Part shown: in pieces, positions 37,057-45,001 of the stretch | How positions within the stretch are numbered: the first letter of the stretch is position 1 | How the letters are laid out: every line of letters begins with the position of its first letter | Assembly: GCF_900996235.1 (NCBI RefSeq) | Contig: NZ_CAAJGM010000219.1 | Location: forward strand, 300,190-364,189 | Length of the DNA stretch: 64,000 nt | Source: Paraburkholderia sp. BCC1885 | Lineage (GTDB): Bacteria; Pseudomonadota; Gammaproteobacteria; Burkholderiales; Burkholderiaceae | Reading direction: 5' to 3' | Notes under the pieces: model-generated | Database searches by the model: none | Seen by the model: only the letters and a program-made list of their open reading frames with translations | Told to the model about the DNA's origin: nothing | Translations under genes and position numbers: made by a program

Positions 37057-38334
37057 TCAGTCCCCGTTCCCGTATTGGTTGTGATCTCTCCTTTCTGCGG
37101 CCGGGTTTCTTAAATTCGAAGGAGCCGCCTTCGAAAACAGATATCCTTGCAGCCAGTCGGCGCCGCTCGAGCGCGCTACTTCGGCGTCGTCCACGCTTTC
37201 GACCCCCTCGATCACCACGCTGGACGTGCACGCTTTAGCTAAGCCCACCAATTGTCGGAGACGCTCCGCGCCGCGGGAATCCTGCTTAGCCTGTCGCAAA
37301 TAAACTGCATCGATTTTGGCGATGTCGACACCGAGTTCTACCAAAGCGCTCAGGTTGCTATGACCTGCACCGACATCATCGAGCGCCACCCGACAGCCCA
37401 ATGACTGAAGCGCTTTCACGAACGCCCGTACCCCCGGGGTTACTGTCAACGGTGTGGTCTCTGTGATCTCGACGACTAGCCTGGACGCGATCTCCCACTC
37501 TTCGTTGAGCGTTATTACGATAAATGACCACCAGGTATCGAGCGTCGCGCTTTGCGCTGACACGTTGCAGCCCAGAGAGATAGTCGGATTGAGCCGCAAG
37601 GTGTCAATCACCGATCCGACTACCCATTGATCCAGCCTTCTCACGAGCCCCAGTCGCTCGAGCGCGAGGACCATGGCACCCACTCGGGTGACAACGCCCC
37701 CGTCTGTCTGGCAAAGCAACGCTTCGGAGTAGTGGACTGGTGCCTTGGGATCGGCATCGTGAACGGGTTCCCATTCGAAACCAAGCCGGCCCTCGTCCAT
37801 TGCGTTGAAGAGCCTTTCCGCAATGTTCATATCGGCGACATAGCGCTCTCGCCATTCCCGCCCACTGCGGCCTTCCGAAATCGCACTCGCGCCTACTGCT
37901 GCGATGTCAAAAGGCGCGTCGGTCCAAGGCGCCACAGTCGCAGCGATAACAGGGAAAACGGCTCTGTCGTTGGTCTCAATCGGTCGATCGCCCAAGGTGC
38001 AGAAAATGCACTCAAGGAGAATCGATGCTCGAGGCGCATATGTTTCATCCAATGGGTGAGATCCAGAGGAAGGATCGAAGATAAACAGGATGTGTTCGCC
38101 GCTCATCGTCATGATCCCCCCGTGCGTCTCGCACACGTGCCGAGCCCGCTCATGAACGATGCAACGCATCAGGGAGGCGAGCGTCGAGCCATAGACGCGT
38201 TCTACCTGGGCGAGATTGGTGATTGAAGCGACGACGCATATTGCGTCGGAATGAGCAGGCGCTGCAGGCGAAACCACGCCCAGACGAGACAATAGTGACG
38301 TCAGATGCGGCCAAACATCGAGACCCTCGCTCAT
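37057..38334 (-). CDS. EAL-domain protein with degenerate GGDEF-like N-terminus
   Basis: 425 residues. Residues about 25-165 resemble a GGDEF fold with no GGDEF signature. The EAL domain spans about 175-415: SEALLC, CNVSAQS, VEITET, ALDDVGAGHSN (DDVG instead of DDFG), AKIDAV, IEGVES and QGYLFS. Most metal ligands are present, so phosphodiesterase activity is plausible. It lies downstream of the autotransporter's promoter region on the same strand and could tune its expression, though no link is shown. Confidence 0.82.
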   Translation of the reverse strand: MSEGLDVWPHLTSLLSRLGVVSPAAPAHSDAICVVASITNLAQVERVYGSTLASLMRCIVHERARHVCETHGGIMTMSGEHILFIFDPSSGSHPLDETYAPRASILLECIFCTLGDRPIETNDRAVFPVIAATVAPWTDAPFDIAAVGASAISEGRSGREWRERYVADMNIAERLFNAMDEGRLGFEWEPVHDADPKAPVHYSEALLCQTDGGVVTRVGAMVLALERLGLVRRLDQWVVGSVIDTLRLNPTISLGCNVSAQSATLDTWWSFIVITLNEEWEIASRLVVEITETTPLTVTPGVRAFVKALQSLGCRVALDDVGAGHSNLSALVELGVDIAKIDAVYLRQAKQDSRGAERLRQLVGLAKACTSSVVIEGVESVDDAEVARSSGADWLQGYLFSKAAPSNLRNPAAERRDHNQYGNGD

Positions 38335-38508
38335 GCCAGTTCTACCGCGTCACGACTCCCTGCGCGGACGGCAACGCAGACTTGCAGCCGCATCGCATCA
38401 TCAAGGGTGAATGCAAAAAGGTCCGGTTTTGTGATACTCCAATCTAGGCCTATACGAACGCAACAACTGTCTGATACATAACGAAACTCGACCGGGGCGT
38501 AAGCAGAT

Positions 38509-38530
38509 GACAAAAGGGGACCCTTTTGTC
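38509..38530. repeat. 22-bp palindrome with 2-bp centre upstream of recombinase 1
   Basis: GACAAAAGGG and CCCTTTTGTC flank a central GA, 75 bases before the recombinase start. Ten-base arms around a dinucleotide are what a serine recombinase crossover site looks like. It may instead be an operator. Confidence 0.45.
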
Positions 38531-38605
38531 AAACGCTTTACGCAACTGGCCGAAGGCTTTCCGAGTTGGCAACGCCAGGGCCGTTGTGTCGATGAGGAAA
38601 ACACC

Positions 38606-39205
38606 GTGAAAATTGGGTACGCAAGGGTCTCGACCGAAGATCAAAGTCTGGATTTGCAAACGACGGCGCTAGTTAGCGCGGGGTGCGCACGTCTGTTTAG
38701 TGACCACGGTATTTCGGGGTCGGAATTCTCACGACCAGGATTGAAGTGCGCGCTAGATACCCTTTCGTCGGGCGATACACTGGTTGTGTGGAGGCTTGAC
38801 CGGCTTGGTCGGTCATTGCGCAAGCTCGTTGAATTGATCGAGGAACTCGGCAAACGAAACATCGAATTTGTTTCATTGACGGAATGTATTAACACCACTT
38901 CTTCGGGAGGTGTACTGGTATTTCACGTAATGGCAGCGTTAGCGCAGTTTGAACGTTCGTTAATCAGTGAACGTACCCGCGCGGGAATGGCTGCAGCCAG
39001 GAATCGAGGGCAACATCTTGGTCGGCGTCGCTCGCTTTCACCGGAGCAGCGCGAGGAAGCGTTGCGCCTTCTGGTCACCATTCCGCTGAAACTGGTGGCA
39101 GAAAAATTCGCCGTTCATCCCCGCACGTTAAAGCGAATGCTGTGTGATACATCACTCGCCGATCCCCCGACCAGAGATGCCACAATTCCACAGGGGCACC
39201 GATAG
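38606..39205 (+). CDS. Serine recombinase (resolvase/invertase family) 1
   Basis: 199 residues from a GTG that begins the family N-terminus (KIGYARVSTEDQSLDLQ). The nucleophilic serine is in RVSTEDQ, and WRLDRLGRSLRKL, LTECINTTSSGG and FERSLISERTRAG are the conserved catalytic-domain blocks. The C-terminal helix-turn-helix (LKLVAEKFAVHPRTLKRM) completes a Tn3/Gin-type protein. GC is lower than in the chromosomal part. It points toward a close relative 100 bases away. Confidence 0.92.
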   Translation: MKIGYARVSTEDQSLDLQTTALVSAGCARLFSDHGISGSEFSRPGLKCALDTLSSGDTLVVWRLDRLGRSLRKLVELIEELGKRNIEFVSLTECINTTSSGGVLVFHVMAALAQFERSLISERTRAGMAAARNRGQHLGRRRSLSPEQREEALRLLVTIPLKLVAEKFAVHPRTLKRMLCDTSLADPPTRDATIPQGHR

Positions 39206-39304
39206 ATGCTTTAGCGAGCGGTAATTTGCTCGGACCGCAGAGACAAGTCTGTGCCACTATCCACCGTGACCGGCGACTATAACCCTGACATTTGCAGTCG
39301 TCGC

Positions 39305-39886
39305 CTATTTCACCAAGTCGCGCGCGACTTGAACACACGAAGCCCTTCCAAGACTCCTGCGAAGCGTAACCGGATGAACATTCAGCTTCGCAGCCACCAC
39401 ATTCAGCCGCTCCCCTTCGAGCAGGATCCGAGCTTCACAACACTGTTCCGGAGAAAGCGCTCGACGACGTCCCATGGGCTTGCCACGCTTCCGGGCCGCG
39501 GCCATACCCGCCCGAGTACGTTCGCTGATCAATGAGCGTTCGAATTGAGCAAGGGCGGCCATGATGTGGAAAAGCAGCGTTCCGCCCGAAGACGTCGTGT
39601 CAATGCACTCGGTGAGCGATACGAATTGAATGCCTCTTTCTCCAAGCTGCTCGACGAGCTCAACCAGCTTATGCAGAGATCGTCCCAAACGATCCAGGCG
39701 CCACACAACCAGCGTGTCGCCTTTCGATAAAATAGTTAGCGCATTCTCAAGACCCGGCCTTGAGAACCGCGCTCCGGATATCCCCTGGTCAGTGAAGATG
39801 TCGTCGCAATGCGTCGCCTCCAGCGCAGCAACTTGCAAGTCGAGATTTTGATCATCCGTCGAGACCCTCGCATACCCAATTCGCAT
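39305..39886 (-). CDS. Serine recombinase (resolvase/invertase family) 2
   Basis: 193 residues from the ATG at 39886 (MRIGYARVSTDDQNLDLQ). All catalytic blocks are intact, and roughly two thirds of residues match recombinase 1, nearly all in the catalytic half (for example GDTLVVWRLDRLGRSL is identical). The C-terminal HTH differs (LNVVAAKLNVHPVTLRRSL), so DNA specificity may differ. The two genes converge. Three small palindromes upstream may form its recombination or control site. Confidence 0.92.
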   Translation of the reverse strand: MRIGYARVSTDDQNLDLQVAALEATHCDDIFTDQGISGARFSRPGLENALTILSKGDTLVVWRLDRLGRSLHKLVELVEQLGERGIQFVSLTECIDTTSSGGTLLFHIMAALAQFERSLISERTRAGMAAARKRGKPMGRRRALSPEQCCEARILLEGERLNVVAAKLNVHPVTLRRSLGRASCVQVARDLVK

Positions 39887-39900
39887 TCTCTTGATCGTTC

Positions 39901-39987
39901 GTTTTGTCAAAACTGGCTTATCGAACTCGCGTGGGCTTGACCAACGAACAACTGTTGTTAGTCCCGTCGCGACACAATTCGATTGTG
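39901..39987. promoter_or_regulatory. Three inverted repeats upstream of recombinase 2
   Basis: GTTTTG-T-CAAAAC (39901-39913), AACAAC-T-GTTGTT (39947-39959) and CACAAT-TCG-ATTGTG (39973-39987) follow one another within 87 bases. Three successive dimer sites recall the I-II-III layout of res sites, but the arms differ in sequence. TTTTGTCAAA in the first is shared with the region upstream of recombinase 1. Confidence 0.35.
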
Positions 39988-40202
39988 CCAAGGCTTATAG
40001 ACAATCCATGTCCCGATCGCGGAATGTTTCAGTGACTCTCGCGCGACCCGCGCGTTGCCCTGTAGCGGGTGCGTTTGGTTCGAACTCACCTGGAGCTGCG
40101 AGCCGAACCCACGCATTCAGTTCAAACTCTATCCGGGACACGATTTGTCCCAATCAATCGGCAAGATGCTTTCCATTACTTAGTCGAGATATCCACAATC
40201 AC

Positions 40203-40727
40203 ATGCAAGAACAGTCGCGCCCCCTCCGCATCGGCAACACGCCAATCCATTGGGTTGCACCAGCCAACCAGCACACCTTGCGGATTGCTCTGCGGCTTTG
40301 GGGGTTAAACGAACCCACGGTGAAATCGTGGATAAACGAGTTGCCCACACTGAATGGTTTGCTCTCGTGGGAAGTCGCTCATAGCCGGATCGTCGACGAC
40401 GCCGACATTGTGGTGCATATGGTCAAGCCCTCGCGAAAGGGACCGGAAGCCTTCTGCTGGAACTGTGTAGGCGCAAATCGCGCGATGGTGCGCTCATTGG
40501 ACGTGTCGCACACTGAAATGGTGTTGTTCGCCGGCGGCGCGGATCAGTTGCCGTCCGACCGGTCCGGGCACTGGGCGGCAGCCGGCCAGCTAACTCCGCG
40601 CGAGGCACTGCACACTTTGGCCCTCATGATTGGCGCATCGTCCACGCGTCTTCCGCAAGGCCACGCCGCCGTGCGGCGTGAGTTACTTGCGCTTGTCACC
40701 GGGTACCTTGACGCTGCACATTCGTAG
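40203..40727 (+). CDS. Hypothetical protein
   Basis: 174 residues from the ATG at 40203 (MQEQSRPLRIGNTPIHW). It appears as a compact, soluble, mixed alpha/beta protein with two cysteines in FCWNCVG, and no family is recognised. The same frame is open further upstream, but that part is not coding-like. It lies between the recombinase pair and the WYL regulator. Ribosome site is weak. Confidence 0.5.
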   Translation: MQEQSRPLRIGNTPIHWVAPANQHTLRIALRLWGLNEPTVKSWINELPTLNGLLSWEVAHSRIVDDADIVVHMVKPSRKGPEAFCWNCVGANRAMVRSLDVSHTEMVLFAGGADQLPSDRSGHWAAAGQLTPREALHTLALMIGASSTRLPQGHAAVRRELLALVTGYLDAAHS

Positions 40728-40782
40728 GTCAGCGATGGCCGGATTGCACAAGGTCGGAAGCACTCGTGCCATGAGAAGGTGG

Positions 40783-41802
40783 TTATTTAGCATACGTCCG
40801 CGCCAGCGCCTGCGCTTCCTCAGCAAACTCAGCGCGGAGAGTCGCGGGTCCCAGCACCTCGACATTTGGTCCAAACGAGCGTAGCCACCATCGAAGCCGC
40901 TGACTCAGGATGACCGTCCCCTGCACATAGAGCGCATCGGTGTCGCGCGAACTCTTTTGATTCTCGGCGAGCGGAGCCTCGAGAAGATGGTCTCCCGCGC
41001 CCCCTACGAACTTCAGCCTGAGCAGCACCGCGCTTTCAACCATGAAGTCGAAACTGCGCTGCTGCTTGACGTAAGCATCGAGAGAGAACGAAGGAGGATA
41101 GTTGAACGCATCAAGCATCACTTCTGCACTCGAAAGACGATCCATACGATACATCGTCGGATTGGACCGCCCTTCGGTTCCGCCGACCAGATAGACAAGT
41201 CCCCCGACTTCGACAAGGCCTAGGGGCAAGATGACTTTCGATTGGTCGTTATCCGCATTGTGACGCGGACGATAGACGATTTCCAGCTTGCGCTCATGGA
41301 AAAGCGCTTTCGACACTGCTGCGAACAAGCCTCGATCGACGACCGGATAGTGCAGCGCAAAGCCGCCGCTTTCGACCGCCACCTTGCTTGCCCAGCGCGA
41401 ATACTTCCGTTCGGACTCGCTATTGGTCCTCTGAAGGCGCGCCTCCGCCACGTCGAACATCGCTGATAGCGAGGTGGCCACCAGCTCGGGAATCTGGCGC
41501 GACGAGAAGCGTCGCAGCGTCTGCAAGGCAAGCGCCTCGTCAAACGTCATCATGGCACCGGCTTTCGCCGCCATACCGCTCGCCCCGGCCTTCTTGCGCC
41601 AAACCGATGCAGTGCCGCGCTGGTCCATCTCGACTAAACCGTCTTCTTCCAGCTTGACCAGACGACGATAAATCGTTTTCTGTGAAGGCGTTGCAGGCTC
41701 TGTCTGCAGCAGGCGCCTAAAGATATCGGGGGTACTGACGTAATCGTTATACGAACCTGCTTCCGGAAGCAGACGCATGATTTCGCGGTCGATGTTGGAC
41801 AT
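40783..41802 (-). CDS. WYL-domain transcriptional regulator
   Basis: 339 residues. Residues about 10-70 form a winged HTH (YRRLVKLEEDGLVEMDQRG). A WYL domain occupies about 150-230 (YRPRHNADNDQSKVILPLGLVEVGGLVYLVGGTEG) and a WCX extension lies near 290-335 (QRLRWWLRSFGPNVEVLGP). WYL regulators sense nucleic-acid ligands and often control defence genes or stress operons. Here no defence operon is immediately adjacent, so the target is unknown. Confidence 0.88.
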   Translation of the reverse strand: MSNIDREIMRLLPEAGSYNDYVSTPDIFRRLLQTEPATPSQKTIYRRLVKLEEDGLVEMDQRGTASVWRKKAGASGMAAKAGAMMTFDEALALQTLRRFSSRQIPELVATSLSAMFDVAEARLQRTNSESERKYSRWASKVAVESGGFALHYPVVDRGLFAAVSKALFHERKLEIVYRPRHNADNDQSKVILPLGLVEVGGLVYLVGGTEGRSNPTMYRMDRLSSAEVMLDAFNYPPSFSLDAYVKQQRSFDFMVESAVLLRLKFVGGAGDHLLEAPLAENQKSSRDTDALYVQGTVILSQRLRWWLRSFGPNVEVLGPATLRAEFAEEAQALARTYAK

Positions 41803-42218
41803 TGTACGTATGCGATAGAAATGGGCGGGTCACCTCGGAATTAACGGCGGCGCTGAAAATTTCTTGAACTGTGAACAGCCAGGATGTACATATCCCGTAC
41901 GGCGGTCCTATCATGCAGGTCTCAAAACCGCTCTTTCTCACCACCCTTTTGATTCGAGCAGACCTAAAGTCAAGTTCCGTGCTGTTACGGGACGACAGCG
42001 CCGAAAGTACGGCATCGGGCCCGGTCGCGCAGGTGCATACGGACAAGCTCGATAAAGCCCGGCTACTCATTCAGCCGGGGAGATCAAAGAATGACAAGTG
42101 TGGTGAATGACAGGATTGGTACAGACAGTGTGGGAGGCCTTGCTAAGCCCAGCCGGCTATGCTGACGCGCACTCGCTTGCCACGCGGGTCAGCGACGTCA
42201 GAATACATAATTTAGCCT

Positions 42219-42284
42219 TGATTCTGGCGCGGCCCTCGGAATAGCCAGACCTTTAGCCGACCTTATCCCGGTCGGCTTTCTTCT
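42219..42284 (+). repeat. Terminator-bearing repeat, copy 2
   Basis: Partner of the element at 31992. It contains a perfect 8-bp hairpin AGCCGACC/GGTCGGCT (42255-42277) followed by TTCTTC, so it can work as a terminator for a plus-strand transcript. Confidence 0.6.
42255..42283 (+). terminator. Rho-independent terminator within repeat copy 2
   Basis: Eight-base perfect stem, 7-nt loop, pyrimidine-rich tail. Confidence 0.65.
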
Positions 42285-42431
42285 CATAATTGTGTGAAAT
42301 GCCCACCCGTGACCGGCAAAGTTCCGCCGGCCCATTGACGACCAGATGCGTCCGCACTGCGTACTACAACTGCCAGGACGGTAGTCTCGATGCATCGTTC
42401 GAGAAGAAGTCGGCGCCGCAAGCCAGGCACT

Positions 42432-43133
42432 TTACGCCAGTTCGACTTCGTCGACGATTTTTCCAGTGATAAAGATGTCGCGAGCGGTGTTTCCAATCAT
42501 ATTGGTGACAGTTGCGTCAAACGCCCCTCCGATTACGCCACCAAGAAAAGGGACCATCTTGGTCAGATTGATGACACCGGTGCTGCCGGCCTTCGTGACA
42601 AGCCGAAACCCCACCGCCTGGTTGATCTTCAGAATCACGGCCCCGCTGATTTTGTTGATGGCGATCTGTGCAGCCTTCGTACCAACCTGAACCCCCACAT
42701 CCCGGAGAATCTCCATGGTCGCATCGCCCGCAAGGCAGGCAAGCACTAAGGTCCGTACCTTGTCGCTTCTCAGCTCGTGTCCGCCCATTTTAGCGATGGC
42801 CGCGATCATCCGAATCTGTAAATAGAGAACCGAGGCAAGGTTTGCCGGAATTGCTACAGGCAAGGTCGCAATACCTCCCAACCCGGTGACGAACCCTGCC
42901 GCCCCCGCCTTCGTGTTTTGCCAGCGAATCAAGGAATTGACCTTATCCGTAAGCGCCCCCTCGTGGCCAAGGTATTCGGCCGCCATCTCTTCCGCCGAAT
43001 CGGTACCGACAGCGCCGTCCAAGGCTTTGTCATAAGCCCAATGCAGCACTTCAATGATTTTCTCTTTGGTAATCAGGTCGCCCATAGCAATCTCAAACGT
43101 ATCCAAAAGGTCTCGGAAATTAGCCCAACTCAC
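42432..43133 (-). CDS. EcsC-family protein
   Basis: 233 residues from a GTG; an ATG 16 codons in is an alternative. The EcsC pattern is visible: AGFVTGLGGIATLPVAIPANLASVLYLQIRMIAAIA in the middle, and two further hydrophobic, glycine-rich helical stretches (MVPFLGGVIGGAFDATVTNMIG). EcsC-like proteins are poorly characterised and membrane-associated. The gene is isolated inside accessory DNA. Confidence 0.82.
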   Translation of the reverse strand: MSWANFRDLLDTFEIAMGDLITKEKIIEVLHWAYDKALDGAVGTDSAEEMAAEYLGHEGALTDKVNSLIRWQNTKAGAAGFVTGLGGIATLPVAIPANLASVLYLQIRMIAAIAKMGGHELRSDKVRTLVLACLAGDATMEILRDVGVQVGTKAAQIAINKISGAVILKINQAVGFRLVTKAGSTGVINLTKMVPFLGGVIGGAFDATVTNMIGNTARDIFITGKIVDEVELA

Positions 43134-43554
43134 GCTGGCAGCTCTGGGTCATACTAACGGCAATTGGATTCACAACTTTAGACACCGCGTTTTTACATTT
43201 ACCGCAAGGAACCTGTCCGCCCGGAACGCTGTCGGGCTTCCGCGACCGTTGTTCGTATGTTCGGCGCATGCTGGCCGGCTTCTGCGTGGCCCCCGGCGAC
43301 CAGGGTGCCGCCAAGCCACGATCGCCAAGTTCAAACCGCTTCAATTTCGAAATAGGCCACGACCAAAGCAGCTTTGTCCAATGTCGATGGCAATTCCTCG
43401 CCGGATTCTTGACCCGGCACCCCGTTTGACCCGCAAGTGTGGGCATTGGAAATGCGCGTTACCGCCAAGTCCAACGCAACGCTCGGTGCACAAGTCCAAG
43501 CAGCGCAATTGCGGCCTGAGCATCTGCGTCAGTCTCCCTACCCAGATAGGCCTT

Positions 43555-44040
43555 CTAGAGTCGAGTGGGACCGAGTCCGAGCCATCCTCCCGACCCCATG
43601 CCCTTCTTCGACATGTGCGAAAACACTACCGCGTCAAACACCGCAAGATTTTCGATATCTAACCGCTGCGCATGAACGCGGATGAGTGCAGACCGAAGTA
43701 CATTCTCCACCGCTAGGTAACGATCAATATTCTGAAACGTGGCGGAGTTCGTCGCCAGAATATCGCCGAAGAAATTCGGCCACCGCGAGCCCACGCGGAC
43801 CACGTTGCGGGCTAGCCCGAAGTTCACAAGAATATTTCGTATCTGCTTGTTGCCAATGTGCAGAGAGGCGGAATGATCGAGCGACTGACTAAACGTGGCA
43901 GACATGGCGACATCGTGGTCATCAGTGTCGCCACGCGCGAGGTCACAGAACACGTTCAATGCGTCCGTCTCCCGGCACAGGTCGGCGAGCACATCGTGCG
44001 GCGCGCCACCCTCCACGAAGTGCGGATATGCGCCCAACAC
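43555..44040 (-). CDS. Hypothetical protein, doubtful
   Basis: A 161-codon open frame with mixed composition and no recognisable motif. Flanking DNA is decayed, and a neighbouring gene is a pseudogene, so this may be a chance frame. It is listed because nothing else explains the interval. Confidence 0.25.
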   Translation of the reverse strand: MLGAYPHFVEGGAPHDVLADLCRETDALNVFCDLARGDTDDHDVAMSATFSQSLDHSASLHIGNKQIRNILVNFGLARNVVRVGSRWPNFFGDILATNSATFQNIDRYLAVENVLRSALIRVHAQRLDIENLAVFDAVVFSHMSKKGMGSGGWLGLGPTRL

Positions 44041-44219
44041 AAGGTCGACCTTGTTGCGTAACTGCCTGCTTAAGTGAGTCCGGATTTCGCGTGTCGGCCA
44101 AGCACCGTCGCATCGGTTGTCCAGAAAACCATCGTTTGTTGGACGCGAGCGGGCGCGCAGCTCGCCGAGGCCCCACTCTCATCGGTCTCGCTCTGATCGG
44201 TGACCTTGGACGCCGCACC

Positions 44220-44532
44220 GTTGCACGGCTAAGCGATAACATTCCCTCGCGGCGTTGCCGCGCGATTTGATCTGCTTTCGTCGGACGTCCGGGCCTCCGA
44301 GCGACAATCTTCTCCACAGGCTCGGCTCCCACGACCAGCAAGCTAACGTGTGCACCGAGCCAATTCTTGACGTCTTCGACGCGCCATAGAAGGCGCTTCG
44401 TCCCCGGCAGGCGACAGACGGGAGGTAAGGACTGAGGGTTCGAGTTGCGTCGCTACGAATGCTCGCAATCGATTTGCGTGGGCATTGCGCCAGTTGATCG
44501 ACCGTGAGTAATGCTTGCATGGACAATAGCAC
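44220..44532 (-). pseudogene. Frameshifted phage/ICE-type helix-turn-helix regulator
   Basis: The first frame starts MLLSMQALLTVDQLAQ and continues to IRSDATRTLS. The gene then goes on in another frame as CRLPGTKRLLWRVEDVKNWLGAHVS, followed by RRPGRPTKADQIARQRREG. Joined, they match small HTH proteins of Burkholderia integrative elements, which begin LLTVEQLA, carry CRLPGTKRLLWR and end with GRPTKAEQ. The shift lies near 44425. The downstream frame runs on without the usual stop, so the 3' end is approximate. Confidence 0.6.
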
Positions 44533-44776
44533 TTTTGCGCCATGTCACATTCGTGCACACAGCGGTGTTGGTTAGCTGATGCATGCAAGATTGCATTTTA
44601 CGGTCGGTCAAATCTCGGTAGAGTTGCGAAGCGTTTTCTACCAATGTCCCACGCTTGACGTGGAAGACACGTGTGGCGCCACAAATTTGCCACACCTTGT
44701 GTGCAAAAACCTGCGCCAGAATGCAAAACAACGCACTACATCGCAAGACGTAGTGCATTGTTTCTAAAGAAAAACT

Positions 44777-44829
44777 TGGTGGAGAGGAGGAGGATCGAAC
44801 TCCCGACCTTCGCATTGCGAATACGAACA
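44777..44829 (-). other. tRNA 3' fragment, attachment site at the island edge
   Basis: Read on the minus strand this is the 3' half of a tRNA gene: an anticodon stem-loop with TTCGCAA (anticodon CGC), variable AGGTC, T-arm GGGAG-TTCGATC-CTCCT, acceptor CCTCTCC, discriminator A and CCA. The D-arm and 5' acceptor strand are missing. U70 and the CGC anticodon both fit tRNA-Ala. The integrase starts 172 bases away, so this is the direct-repeat att copy. An intact tRNA should lie beyond the right end of the window. Confidence 0.65.
44789..44808 (+). repeat. 20-bp direct repeat flanking the integrase, copy 1
   Basis: GGAGGATCGAACTCCCGACC matches 46471-46490 at 19 of 20 bases in the same orientation. 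It is the T-arm part of the tRNA fragment. Confidence 0.6.
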
Positions 44830-45001
44830 AGTCGATGTTTCTTGAGATGGATTGGCATTGATAGAATCCTGCAAATATTTGAATTTAAACGATTAAACAG
44901 CCACGACTCGCCCAGTCGATATTGATCGACATATCCTCTCTGCCGCATAATCTGGTTACACAGCAGTTACACGGGATTGTCGGCCAAGATAAGGAGGTCA
45001 G

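Larger units (their letters stand above)
41803..42431. other. Intergenic region, weak short frame only
   Basis: A plus-strand frame at 41871-42110 (79 codons) has intermediate codon use and no family likeness, so it is not called. The repeated terminator element is at 42219-42284. Confidence 0.35.

Noticed and set aside
36627..37238. Plus-strand 203-codon frame across the autotransporter start
   Set aside because: It runs antisense through the signal-peptide region and the upstream control region and has no recognisable feature.
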